A model generated the notes under the pieces. The model worked only from the letters and a program-made list of their open reading frames with translations. It had not been told where the DNA came from and made no database searches. The position numbers and the translations under genes were made by a program. 28,889 bases of DNA from JBHIDQ01 sp046760155. GTDB taxonomy: Bacteria; Chloroflexota; Dehalococcoidia; Dehalococcoidales; RBG-16-60-22. This document shows positions 15,118 to 23,151 of this stretch, in pieces (position 1 is the stretch's first letter; every line of letters begins with the position of its first letter). The stretch lies in contig JBHIDQ010000007.1 of the NCBI GenBank assembly GCA_046760155.1, positions 1 through 28,889 of the forward strand. The letters are read 5' to 3'.

Positions 15118-17106
15118 ATGAAAGGATACAAATTGTCGAGAAAGGTCTCTCAGCTTGCAGATGAAGTAGCGGCTACTACCTCGCCTCCGGACATAGACAA
15201 GGAGGCTTTAGAGCGGGCAATAACAAGAGCTCGGGATTACCTTGTCGCGGTCCAAAGCCAAGAAGGATACTGGGTGGGCGAACTTGAGGCAGATGTCACA
15301 GTAACCGCTGGCTATATACCACTAATGTACTTTATGACCGGTAAGGTAGATCCGGTAAAGCAGCAAAAAGTGGTCAATTATGTGAGAGGTAAACAGCGTG
15401 CTGATGGCTCCTGGAGTACATACTATGGGGGCCCCGGAGACCTGAGCGTGACGATACAGGCTTATTTTGCCCTGAAGCTAGCAGGAGTGTCAGCTGAAGA
15501 GTCCTTCATGAGACAGGCGCGTGACTTTATCCTGTCCCGCGGTGGCATCACCAGGTCCAACACGTTGACCAAGGTGTGGCTCGCCCTGTTTGGTCAGTAC
15601 GATTGGCGGGGAACACCGTCCTTGCCCCCGGAGATTATCCTTCTCCCAAATTGGTTCTACTTCAACATCTACGAGTTTGCTAGCTGGTCTCGTGCTACTA
15701 TTGTGGCTCTTATGGTAGTTCTGACCAAGAAACCGACATGTTATGTGCCTGAACATGCCCGGGTTTCTGAACTCTATGTGGAGCCTGAAGGCAATAGACA
15801 TTACTCCCTGGGCAAATTAGAGAAGGCTTTCAGCTGGAGGAGCTTCTTCCTTCTGCTAGACCGCTTTTTCAAGACCTGGGAAAAGCTACCTTTCAAGCCG
15901 GGACGCAAGCTTGCCCTGCGCAAAGCAGAGAAATGGATAGTTGACCATCAAGAGGCTGGTGGCAGCTGGGGAGGCATCATGCTGCCCTGGGTATACTCTC
16001 TGTTCGCCCTTAAGAGCCTTGGGTACCCGTTGGACCATCCTATTATTGCCAGAGGACTAAAAGGGCTTGAGGGCTTTATCGTTGAAGATAACTCTACCTT
16101 GCGGCTGCAGCCGGCCACATCTCCAGTCTGGGATACTGCCTGGGCAATGATTGCCCTCAGCGAGTCTGGTCTACCATCTGACCACGCAGCATTAGTCAAG
16201 GCAGTTCACTGGCTGCTTAAGGAGGAAATCCGAGTTGGCGGTGATTGGCAGGTCAAAAACCCAAGGACTGAGCCTGGGTGCTGGGCTTTTGAGTTTGAGA
16301 ACGACCTTTACCCTGACATCGATGACACGGCTGTAGTCCCCAGGGCATTACTCAAAACGCAACTCTCGCAGGCAGAGGAAGACGACAAAGCAGCGGCTAT
16401 CAAGCGCGGTTTGCGCTGGGTGGTTAGCATGCAGAGCAAGAACGGTGGCTGGGCAGCCTTTGACCGGGACAACAACAAGGAAATCTTGGCTCACATTCCT
16501 TTTGCCGACTTTATGACGCCCCTTGACCCGACCAGCCCTGATGTCACGGCACACGCCATAGAATTGCTTGGAGAACTCAGTGCAAAGAGCTTCTCACTCG
16601 ACAGAGCCCTGACTTACCTCAAGAATTGTCAGGAACCCGATGGAGCCTGGTACGGGCGCTGGGGAGTCAACTACATCTACGGTACAGGACTGGTGCTCGC
16701 TGCTTTACAGGCAGCGGGTGAGGACATGAAGCAAGGTTATATTCGTCGGGCCGTGTCGTGGCTTGAATCTTGCCAGAATAGTGACGGGGGTTGGGGCGAA
16801 ACCTGCCATACTTATGAGGATCCACTCCACCGTGGCAAAGGCACAAGTACAGCGTCTCAAACCGCCTGGGCGCTTACGGGACTCGCCGCTGCGGGGGAGT
16901 ATGCCGGCAACGCCGTCAGAAAAGGTATCAATTACCTTATAAACACTCAAAGAGAAGATGGCACGTGGCAGGAAGATGCCTATACCGGCACCGGGTTTCC
17001 CAAAGCCTTCTACCTGAGATATGACCTGTACCGGATCTACTTTCCCCTGATTGCTCTGGCCCGGTACAAAGCCTTGTTGGAGGTGGTGCCAAATGAACAC
17101 TCCTGA
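15118..17106 (+). CDS. shc: Squalene-hopene cyclase
   Basis: Cyclises squalene to hopene/hopanol. 662 residues, within the family range. The catalytic acid motif DxDD is D400-I-D-D403 in LYPDIDDTAVVPRA, matching the known DVDD site. Several QW repeats stabilise the double alpha-barrel: KQRADGSWSTYYGGPGDLS, MQSKNGGWAAFDRDNN, CQEPDGAWYGRWGVNYIYGT, CQNSDGGWGETCHTYEDP and TQREDGTWQEDAYTGTG. It is a monotopic membrane enzyme with no signal peptide. The ATG at 15118 sits just after AGGGAGAAG. The squalene supply genes (hpnC/D/E or squalene synthase) are not in this window and must lie elsewhere. The 3' end overlaps the DUF116 gene by 14 nt. Confidence 0.97.
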   Translation: MKGYKLSRKVSQLADEVAATTSPPDIDKEALERAITRARDYLVAVQSQEGYWVGELEADVTVTAGYIPLMYFMTGKVDPVKQQKVVNYVRGKQRADGSWSTYYGGPGDLSVTIQAYFALKLAGVSAEESFMRQARDFILSRGGITRSNTLTKVWLALFGQYDWRGTPSLPPEIILLPNWFYFNIYEFASWSRATIVALMVVLTKKPTCYVPEHARVSELYVEPEGNRHYSLGKLEKAFSWRSFFLLLDRFFKTWEKLPFKPGRKLALRKAEKWIVDHQEAGGSWGGIMLPWVYSLFALKSLGYPLDHPIIARGLKGLEGFIVEDNSTLRLQPATSPVWDTAWAMIALSESGLPSDHAALVKAVHWLLKEEIRVGGDWQVKNPRTEPGCWAFEFENDLYPDIDDTAVVPRALLKTQLSQAEEDDKAAAIKRGLRWVVSMQSKNGGWAAFDRDNNKEILAHIPFADFMTPLDPTSPDVTAHAIELLGELSAKSFSLDRALTYLKNCQEPDGAWYGRWGVNYIYGTGLVLAALQAAGEDMKQGYIRRAVSWLESCQNSDGGWGETCHTYEDPLHRGKGTSTASQTAWALTGLAAAGEYAGNAVRKGINYLINTQREDGTWQEDAYTGTGFPKAFYLRYDLYRIYFPLIALARYKALLEVVPNEHS

Positions 17107-17557
17107 AGAACGTCTGTCCCGAGTCCCTCCGCCTCAAAGGATTTTGCTGTTACCCCACTGTCTGCGTCCGAGTCAGTCTTGCTCCGGCAAATACAACAAG
17201 CAGGGACTGCAGTGCTCTGAGGACTGCACCGAGGATTGTACTATCGGTCGCCTCCGCAGGGCAGCGCTACATCTTGGCTATAAAGGCGTTTGCATCGCCC
17301 CGGGAGGGCGCTTGGCAGTCAACTATGTCAAGGAGACTCGCCCTGAGGCAATTGTGGCTGTAGCCTGCCAAAAAGAACTGGACGAGGGCATTCACGGTGT
17401 GCAGCAACTTAGCGGCGGCGATAAGCCAGCGCCGGTGATAGCAATCGTCCCTCTCGTCAGGGATGGATGTGTGGATACTGAAGTAGACGAAGAAAGAGCC
17501 ATGGAAGTGATTGGCTTGGGCTGCTCACTGGAGCCAGTTAAAACCGGGAGCAGGTAG
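17093..17557 (+). CDS. DUF116-family cysteine-rich protein
   Basis: 154 residues, function unknown. The DUF116 pattern is clear: ILLLPHCLRPSQSC, then GLQCSEDCTEDCTIGRLRRA with four closely spaced cysteines, GYKGVCIAPGG, and AIVAVACQKELDEGIHGVQ. The clustered cysteines suggest an iron-sulphur or zinc centre, and the conserved internal VACQKEL recurs across the family. The ATG at 17093, inside the end of shc, is selected by GGAGGTGG about 6 nt upstream. Coupling to shc and to the following dehydrogenase-like gene suggests a role in this pathway, perhaps electron delivery or side-chain chemistry, but nothing in the sequence proves it. Confidence 0.8.
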   Translation: MNTPEERLSRVPPPQRILLLPHCLRPSQSCSGKYNKQGLQCSEDCTEDCTIGRLRRAALHLGYKGVCIAPGGRLAVNYVKETRPEAIVAVACQKELDEGIHGVQQLSGGDKPAPVIAIVPLVRDGCVDTEVDEERAMEVIGLGCSLEPVKTGSR

Positions 17558-17561
17558 CCTC

Positions 17562-18575
17562 ATGGTTAATGATAAACCGAAAGCCCTGATTTTGACCACA
17601 TTTGAGCCAGCGGCACTAACAGAGTTGGAGACGAGGGCGGAGGTGATTTGTGAAAGCTGGCTGGATACGAGAAAGTTGCTCTCTCCCGAGGAATTAGTGG
17701 AACGTATTGAGAGCGGGAATCTACAGATCGTGGTAATTGAGGCCGACTTTGTCTTCGACGAGGTTTTTGAAAAGACGAATAAGCTCCGCTTTATCGGCGT
17801 CTGCCGTGCTTCGGTGAATAACGTGGATGTAAACGCCGCGACGAAGCATGGCGTTTTGGTGGTTAATACACCAGCCAGAAACGCCGTCTCCGTAGCAGAG
17901 CTCACCGTTGGGCTGATGCTTTCCCTGGCACGGCGTATTCCGCAGGCACATTATTTGGTAAAGGCAGGACAGTGGGTTGACCCGGTAGGTCCTTATATCT
18001 CTATGCGTGGGCTTGAACTGGCAGGCAAGGTGGTTGGCATAGTTGGCTTCGGGGCAATTGGCTCTGAGGTCGCCAGGAGGCTTCGCGCTTTTGATATGGC
18101 TGTTCTGGTCTATGACCCACATCTTACCCCACAAGAGATAAACAAGGCCGGGGCAAGACAGGTAAACCTGCACGCACTGATGAAGGAGTCCGATTTCATT
18201 AGTCTTCATTGCCCAGTCTCACCCGAAACTGCAGGCCTGATCGGGGCCGAAGAAATCAGTTTAATGAAGCCCGCCGCTTACCTGATAAACACCGGCGGCT
18301 GGGAAATTGTTGACGAAGCAGCACTGTTTCAGGCTCTTGAGGAAAGGCGAATAGCCGGTGCTGCCTTTGACGTCTATCAAACGCATCCGGTCTCACCTGA
18401 CAGCCGGCTGCTGAAGCTGGACAATGTGCTTCTGACACCGCACATCGGCGGTGCCACCGAAGGCACAGTGACTCGGTATTCCCGAATGATGGTCAAGGAT
18501 ATAATCAGATTCCTTGACAGAAAGCGACCCAAGAATCTGGTCAACCCGGAGGTCTGGCAGCACCATGTCTGCTAG
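17562..18575 (+). CDS. D-2-hydroxyacid dehydrogenase-like protein with altered active site
   Basis: 337 residues of the D-3-phosphoglycerate/2-hydroxyacid dehydrogenase family. The fold is intact: substrate-domain FIGVCRASVNNVDVNAATKHG, NAVSVAELTVGLMLSLARRI, and the NAD motif VGIVGFGAIGSEVARRL (G162-x-G-x-x-G167). The catalytic triad is not. The family Arg of INxxRG is Gly246 here (NTGGWEIVDEAAL), the Glu of DVxxxEP is His275 (FDVYQTHPV), and only the His (H294, TPHIGGAT) remains. The usual SerA regulatory C-terminus is absent. It probably acts on a different substrate or by a different mechanism, so no substrate is assigned. It starts 4 nt after the DUF116 stop and overlaps the kinase gene by 11 nt, tying it to a sugar module. 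Confidence 0.85.
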   Translation: MVNDKPKALILTTFEPAALTELETRAEVICESWLDTRKLLSPEELVERIESGNLQIVVIEADFVFDEVFEKTNKLRFIGVCRASVNNVDVNAATKHGVLVVNTPARNAVSVAELTVGLMLSLARRIPQAHYLVKAGQWVDPVGPYISMRGLELAGKVVGIVGFGAIGSEVARRLRAFDMAVLVYDPHLTPQEINKAGARQVNLHALMKESDFISLHCPVSPETAGLIGAEEISLMKPAAYLINTGGWEIVDEAALFQALEERRIAGAAFDVYQTHPVSPDSRLLKLDNVLLTPHIGGATEGTVTRYSRMMVKDIIRFLDRKRPKNLVNPEVWQHHVC

Positions 18576-20085
18576 CTATGTTCTCGCCATAGATGCTGGG
18601 ACTAGCGGTGTCCATTGCCTTCTTACCGACTTTACCGGTCACCCGATCTCACAGTGCTATCGCGAGTGGTGTTACCAGTCACCGGAAGACGTTGGTTCTC
18701 TCGGCAGGGAGTTTAGCCCTGTCTCATTTTGGGGTATAATCTGCGATTCCGTCAAGGAAGTGGTGACTAAGGCTGGCATACATACCCAGGAGATTGCAGG
18801 TGTCAGCGCTACCAGTCAGAGACAGGGAGCCGTGTTTCTGGACAAAAATGGTGGAGAGCTGTATGCCGGACCCAATATCGACCTCAGGGCACTTACTGAA
18901 GGCAGCCTGCTTGACAGCAAATTCGGTAAAGAGGTTTATGCTATTACCGGGCATCTGCCTTCCTTCCTTTTTGTGTCAGCCAAGCTAAAGTGGTTTGAAG
19001 CCAACCGCCCTGATACTTACAGTAAAATTGCCACCATTCTTACTATCAGCGACTGGATTATTTACCGCCTGTGTGGTGAGTACGTGAGCGAGGTCTGCGG
19101 GGCTACCGAGCTAGGATTGGTGGATGTCCAGCGTCGTGATTGGTCTAAGCGGCTGAGAAAGCTCTTGGATTTGCCAGACGGTATTTATCCCCAACTTGTC
19201 CCCGCCGGGAGCCAGGTAGGGAGAATCACCCGTGAGGCTGCTGCTGAGACGGGATTAGTACCGGGGACTCCAATAGTGCAGGCGGCTCCGGATACTCACT
19301 GTGCTCTAATCGGGATGGGAGTAACAAGAAAAGGACAGGTAGGTATTGTCATCGGATGGAGTGCCCCAGTTCAGATGGTAACCGATAGTCCAATCCTCGA
19401 CCCTGGGGCCAGAACCTGGACAGGATGCTATCCGTTACCGGACCGCTGGGTTCTGGAAAGCAGCGCCGGCGACGCGGGCAACGCCTACCTTTGGCTAAAG
19501 GGGATCTTGTTCAGTGAAGGAAACTCCGCAGAAGCCTACCGTCTCATGGATAGCCTGGCAGCAGAGGCTCCTGCAGGGGCTGCAGAAGTTCGAGCATTTG
19601 TTGGCCCAGCAACTATGGATATGAGTCATCTAACAATGAAGCTGGGCGGGTTTCTTTTCCCGGTGCCTGCAGGCGTGACCGATGTCCGTCGCGGGCACTT
19701 GGTACGGGCTGTATTGGAAAATCTCTGCTTCGCACTTAAAGCCAATTGCGCCCAGTTGGAAGCGATCTCAGGATTGAAAATAGAGGCCGTGAGCATCGGT
19801 GGTAGTCTGGCTAAGAGCCGTTGCTTGGCCCAGATACTGCCCAACGTGCTTGGGATTCCTGTTTCCGTGCCTGAGATAACCGAAGTATCGGCACTGGGAG
19901 CCGCTATATGTGCCGCAGTTGGCTCAGGGGCCTATTCAAGCCTGGAAGAGGGTGTGAAGGCTATGGTGCCTCAGTTCAGGATCGTTGAGCCGGATGGCCT
20001 GACTAGCTTGGAATACGCTGAATATTATGAAAGGTGGACGGCTACCGCCGAGTGGTTAAGAAAATTGGGTGAGGCAGTAAGGTGA
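18565..20085 (+). CDS. FGGY-family carbohydrate kinase (xylulokinase-like)
   Basis: 506 residues, normal for the family. N-terminal phosphate-binding loop AIDAGTSGVHCLLTDFTG, catalytic Asp D243 in VQAAPDTHCALIGMGV, and C-terminal FGGY-type motifs SIGGSLAKSRCLAQILPNVLGIPV and EVSALGAAICAA. It phosphorylates a sugar or polyol with ATP; pentuloses such as xylulose or a deoxypentulose are likely because the closest pattern is XylB-like, but the substrate is not proven. The ATG at 18565 lies 12 nt after GGAGG within the upstream gene, and the stop overlaps the aldolase start (GTGA). Kinase followed by a class II aldolase is the classical order for making and splitting a ketose-1-phosphate. Confidence 0.88.
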   Translation: MSASYVLAIDAGTSGVHCLLTDFTGHPISQCYREWCYQSPEDVGSLGREFSPVSFWGIICDSVKEVVTKAGIHTQEIAGVSATSQRQGAVFLDKNGGELYAGPNIDLRALTEGSLLDSKFGKEVYAITGHLPSFLFVSAKLKWFEANRPDTYSKIATILTISDWIIYRLCGEYVSEVCGATELGLVDVQRRDWSKRLRKLLDLPDGIYPQLVPAGSQVGRITREAAAETGLVPGTPIVQAAPDTHCALIGMGVTRKGQVGIVIGWSAPVQMVTDSPILDPGARTWTGCYPLPDRWVLESSAGDAGNAYLWLKGILFSEGNSAEAYRLMDSLAAEAPAGAAEVRAFVGPATMDMSHLTMKLGGFLFPVPAGVTDVRRGHLVRAVLENLCFALKANCAQLEAISGLKIEAVSIGGSLAKSRCLAQILPNVLGIPVSVPEITEVSALGAAICAAVGSGAYSSLEEGVKAMVPQFRIVEPDGLTSLEYAEYYERWTATAEWLRKLGEAVR

Positions 20086-20744
20086 GCAAGTGGCAGGAAG
20101 AAAAGAGGTTGGTACTGGAAACGAGCTGGAAGATGCTGGAGAAAGGCTTGGTGGTGGGTAAGTCCGGCAACGTCAGCCTGCGTCTGCCACCTGAAGGCGG
20201 TCGCGAACTACTGGCAATTACCCCTACCTCGCGGTATTATGACCTGCTCGCTGTTGACGATATCCAAGTTATTGACTTCGAAACCGAGCCGGTAGAAGGA
20301 GAGCTGCCTCCCTCATCGGAAACGCTGTTACATATCGGCATCTACCGAGTCAGAAAGAATATAAACGCCGTGATTCATACCCACTCGGTTTTTGCCAGTG
20401 CCCTCTCAGTCGCCGGACTGGAAATTCCAGCCATTCTGGATGACCAGGTTACCTTCATTGGAGGCGAGATAAGATTGGCTGAGTACGCTTTGCCTGGGAG
20501 TGACGAACTTGTTGACCATGTTATTGCTGCTCTGGGTGAGAGAAATGCAGTGCTGTTGCCCAATCATGGTGCCATCGGCATCGGCCGCACCATGCGTGAG
20601 GCTTTCACAGTGTGCGAGCTTCTCGAGAAAACGGCGAAGATATACCTATGCGCCCTAGCTCTGGGAAAAGCCAATCCTCTGCCCGCTGAGGCAATAGAGG
20701 TCGGAAAAGCCTTTTTTGCTCTGTTGCAGAGTGGAAACGAATGA
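20082..20744 (+). CDS. Class II aldolase (L-fuculose-1-phosphate/ribulose-5-phosphate epimerase family)
   Basis: 220 residues. A zinc-dependent aldolase or epimerase of the FucA/AraD family. Ligands H99 and H101 (AVIHTHSVFAS) and H162 (LLPNHGAIGIG), with the catalytic Glu E80 (PPSSETLLHIGIYR), line up at a constant offset from FucA. GLVVGKSGNVSLR near the N-terminus binds phosphate. Substrates would be ketose phosphates, split to DHAP and an aldehyde, or epimerised; the exact one is open. The GTG start overlaps the kinase stop by 4 nt, so the two proteins are made together. Relatives of this family cleave 5-deoxyribulose-1-phosphate in 5'-deoxyadenosine salvage, relevant beside a radical SAM and nucleosidase pair. 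Confidence 0.9.
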   Translation: MSKWQEEKRLVLETSWKMLEKGLVVGKSGNVSLRLPPEGGRELLAITPTSRYYDLLAVDDIQVIDFETEPVEGELPPSSETLLHIGIYRVRKNINAVIHTHSVFASALSVAGLEIPAILDDQVTFIGGEIRLAEYALPGSDELVDHVIAALGERNAVLLPNHGAIGIGRTMREAFTVCELLEKTAKIYLCALALGKANPLPAEAIEVGKAFFALLQSGNE

Positions 20745-20763
20745 TATTTGGAGAAGGAGAAAA

Positions 20764-21132
20764 ATGATTACGGTACCACCTTTCTTGCTCAAGCGATTGT
20801 ATGTTAAGGGAAGCCTGCAGAACAATGACGACGGCTTCCAGTTTGAGCTGAAAAATACCCTCGGCTCTGGCTATGGCACAGAGCTTCTGCCTTTAGTTCT
20901 GGACGGGAAGGAATTACCCAGGGAGAATTCATATTTTGCGCTGGATGCCCAGGAGATTCCTTTTACGGCCGTCGGTAAGGATAAGCCTTTCACCCTGGCC
21001 ATGAATAAGACATCGAAGATTCTGGTGAAAGGCGTAAGACTGTCAGCAGGACCCCACAGGATAGGCTTTAGCTTTGTTGCCCAGGGCCTGGGTAAACTGG
21101 GATTTGAGATTGCCGACATTGTTAGTGCATGA
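20764..21132 (+). CDS. DUF6379/C-glycoside deglycosidase beta-subunit-like protein
   Basis: A 122-residue beta-rich protein: VKGSLQNNDDGFQFELKNTLG, LPLVLDGKELPRENSYFALD, ending PHRIGFSFVAQGLGKLGFEI. It resembles DUF6379, the beta subunit of bacterial C-glycoside deglycosidases, mainly in the VDGKxVPRExxxF-type strand; this is from memory of the family and not certain. The matching TIM-barrel alpha subunit is not in the window, so the protein is an orphan here. The ATG at 20764 follows GGAGAAGGAG. It lies 19 nt after the aldolase and 51 nt before the epimerase. Alternative: an unrelated small beta-sandwich accessory protein of the sugar module. Confidence 0.55.
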   Translation: MITVPPFLLKRLYVKGSLQNNDDGFQFELKNTLGSGYGTELLPLVLDGKELPRENSYFALDAQEIPFTAVGKDKPFTLAMNKTSKILVKGVRLSAGPHRIGFSFVAQGLGKLGFEIADIVSA

Positions 21133-21183
21133 CTGAGTCGTAGTATCAACTCAGAAAGTACCGGCAAAGTTTGGATTTCAGCT

Positions 21184-22146
21184 GTGAAGAACATAGCAAT
21201 AACAGGCGTATCGGGGTATATTGGCAGCAGGCTTCTGTCCCGGCTAGACGATATACCAGGTATTAACAAGGTCATCGGCATTGATATGAAACCACCCACT
21301 AAGAGGTCAGGAAAATTGCACTTCTATTGCCAAGATATACTTCAGCCTCTCGGCGATATATTTCTCGAAAATGAAGTAGACAGTGCCATTCATCTGGCCT
21401 TTGTTTTGAAACCCACCCATAACAGGAATGGCGCACGGCAGGTTGATATCGGCGGCATCTCAAATTTTCTGGACGCCTGCCGGCAGGCACAGGTCAGGCA
21501 TATCCTCTATTTGAGCAGCCACACGGTCTATGGCGCTTACCCCGACAATCCGGTACCTCTCAGGGAAGATGCACCGCTACGTCCGATAACCAGCTTTCAA
21601 TACTCGTGGGATAAAGGGGAGGCGGAACGAATACTGACCAATTTTGCTGCATCGCATAAGGATGTTTGTCTGACCATCCTGCGTAGCTGCCCGGTAATCG
21701 GACCGAATGCTGGCAATTCGGTTGTTACTTCAATGTTTAAGCCCATTATGATTCGGGTTGCTGGCTTCGACCCGCCGCTACAGTTTGTCCATGAGGATGA
21801 CCTGGTCAAACTTGTGGTAACTATGCTTAGGCAAAAGAAGGCCGGTATCTTTAACGTCGCCGGTGATGGTGAAGTGCCATACACTGAGCTTGCTAGGCTA
21901 TGCGGAAAGAGGACTGTGACACTTCCCGACAAATTACTGCGCTTACTAATGTCCTTTTCGTGGGCACTGCACCTTCAAAGTCAATCTCCACCCAGCGGCT
22001 TGGAGTTCATAAAATACCCGCCCGTCCTAAGCACAGAGAAGCTCAAAAGAGAAACCGGATTTCAATTTGGCTACTCCTCTAAACAAGCGGTAATATCTTT
22101 CCTGTCTGCAACCGCTAAAAGGAGGAAGAAACAGAGGACTTCCTAA
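21184..22146 (+). CDS. NAD-dependent epimerase/dehydratase (extended SDR)
   Basis: 320 residues starting at GTG 21184. Rossmann motif ITGVSGYIGSRLLSRLDD, Asp-binding GIDMKPP, DSAIHLAFVLKP, and the active site with SSHTVYG and Y140-SWD-K144. The catalytic pair falls at the same residue numbers as in the operon's HpnA. C-terminal FVHEDDLVKLVVTML and GIFNVAGDGEVPYTELARLCG are typical of nucleotide-sugar epimerases and steroid-type dehydrogenases. The substrate is unknown; a sugar on a lipid or a free sugar fits the context. It closes the sugar module, 51 nt after the DUF6379-like gene. A small CTGAGT...ACTCAG hairpin lies in that gap. Confidence 0.88.
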   Translation: MKNIAITGVSGYIGSRLLSRLDDIPGINKVIGIDMKPPTKRSGKLHFYCQDILQPLGDIFLENEVDSAIHLAFVLKPTHNRNGARQVDIGGISNFLDACRQAQVRHILYLSSHTVYGAYPDNPVPLREDAPLRPITSFQYSWDKGEAERILTNFAASHKDVCLTILRSCPVIGPNAGNSVVTSMFKPIMIRVAGFDPPLQFVHEDDLVKLVVTMLRQKKAGIFNVAGDGEVPYTELARLCGKRTVTLPDKLLRLLMSFSWALHLQSQSPPSGLEFIKYPPVLSTEKLKRETGFQFGYSSKQAVISFLSATAKRRKKQRTS

Positions 22147-22176
22147 GCTAGATGGGTACTCTGAAAAGGAAACAGG

Positions 22177-23031
22177 ATGTCCAAAGTTGCTATTGTTACT
22201 GACAGCATAGCTTGCCTCCCCAGGGTACTGGTGGAGCGATACGGGATTGTGATCGTGCCCATTAGACTTCTATTCAGAGGTAAGGTCTATCGCGACCTGG
22301 TAGACTTAACTCCGTCCGAGGCATATGAGCTTTTTCTGCAAGACCCTGAAAGTTTCACGACTTCACCAGCATCACCCGGGCACTACCTTGAAGCCTATCA
22401 TGAAGCAAGCCATCAAGCTGAGAGCATCCTTTGCGTCACCCTTTCCTCCAAGCTTAGTACCGGCTATGACATGGCTCGTGTCGCTAGGGAACAAGCCAAA
22501 TCAGAGCTTCCCCACGCGTCAATAGAGGTTATGGACTCAAAAACTGTTACTGCCGCTGAAGGTTTTGTGGCCTTGGCCGGGGCTCGTGCAGCAGACGAGG
22601 GTAAGAACCTAGCTGAGGTGGTGAGAATGGCTGAGCAAGTGAGAGACAAGGTCGCCTTTTTTGCCCTTTTGGACACCATCCGCTATGTCTATCGCACAGG
22701 TCGGATACCAAAAATCGCTGCGAACATAGGCTCGATGCTGAATATCAGGCCAATATTGACCAGCTCTTCTGGATTGGTACGCTTCAAGACTGTAGCGAGA
22801 AACAGGGAACAGGGCGTCAATCGGCTGCTTGAGATAATGGAGGATAAAGTGGGTAAGAATCCGGTGCATGTCGCTGTAATGCACGCTTATGCGCCGGATG
22901 AGGCAGAGAAACTGAAGGAGCGGATATCCGCCCAGTTCTACTGTGCCGAGCTATGGATTACCGAGTTTAGCCCGGTGATGGGTTACGCTACCGGCACAGG
23001 AACTCTCGGTGTTGCGTTCTATGCAGAATAA
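22177..23031 (+). CDS. DegV family fatty-acid-binding protein
   Basis: 284 residues. DegV/FakB proteins hold a fatty acid so that the FakA kinase can phosphorylate it for membrane lipid synthesis. Seen: VAIVTDSIACLPRVLVERYGI, VPIRLLFRGKVYRD, the lipid-contacting FTTSPASPGHYLEAYHEA, LCVTLSSKLSTGYDMAR, and the C-terminal GYATGTGTLGVAFYA carrying the polar residues near the acyl phosphate. No FakA gene is present here. It is the last gene of the co-directional run, 30 nt after the epimerase, consistent with a general lipid theme. Between its stop and the convergent cobT (23032-23151) no clear terminator is seen. Confidence 0.93.
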   Translation: MSKVAIVTDSIACLPRVLVERYGIVIVPIRLLFRGKVYRDLVDLTPSEAYELFLQDPESFTTSPASPGHYLEAYHEASHQAESILCVTLSSKLSTGYDMARVAREQAKSELPHASIEVMDSKTVTAAEGFVALAGARAADEGKNLAEVVRMAEQVRDKVAFFALLDTIRYVYRTGRIPKIAANIGSMLNIRPILTSSSGLVRFKTVARNREQGVNRLLEIMEDKVGKNPVHVAVMHAYAPDEAEKLKERISAQFYCAELWITEFSPVMGYATGTGTLGVAFYAE

Positions 23032-23151
23032 CATGGTCAGTCACCAGACGATGCCTGACGTAACCTACGCCTCGTAGTTGCGAATGACCACAATTATCCT
23101 CCCTCTTGGCACTCCTGCCCAGACCGCTAAGAATCAGTGACGGCAGCAGCG

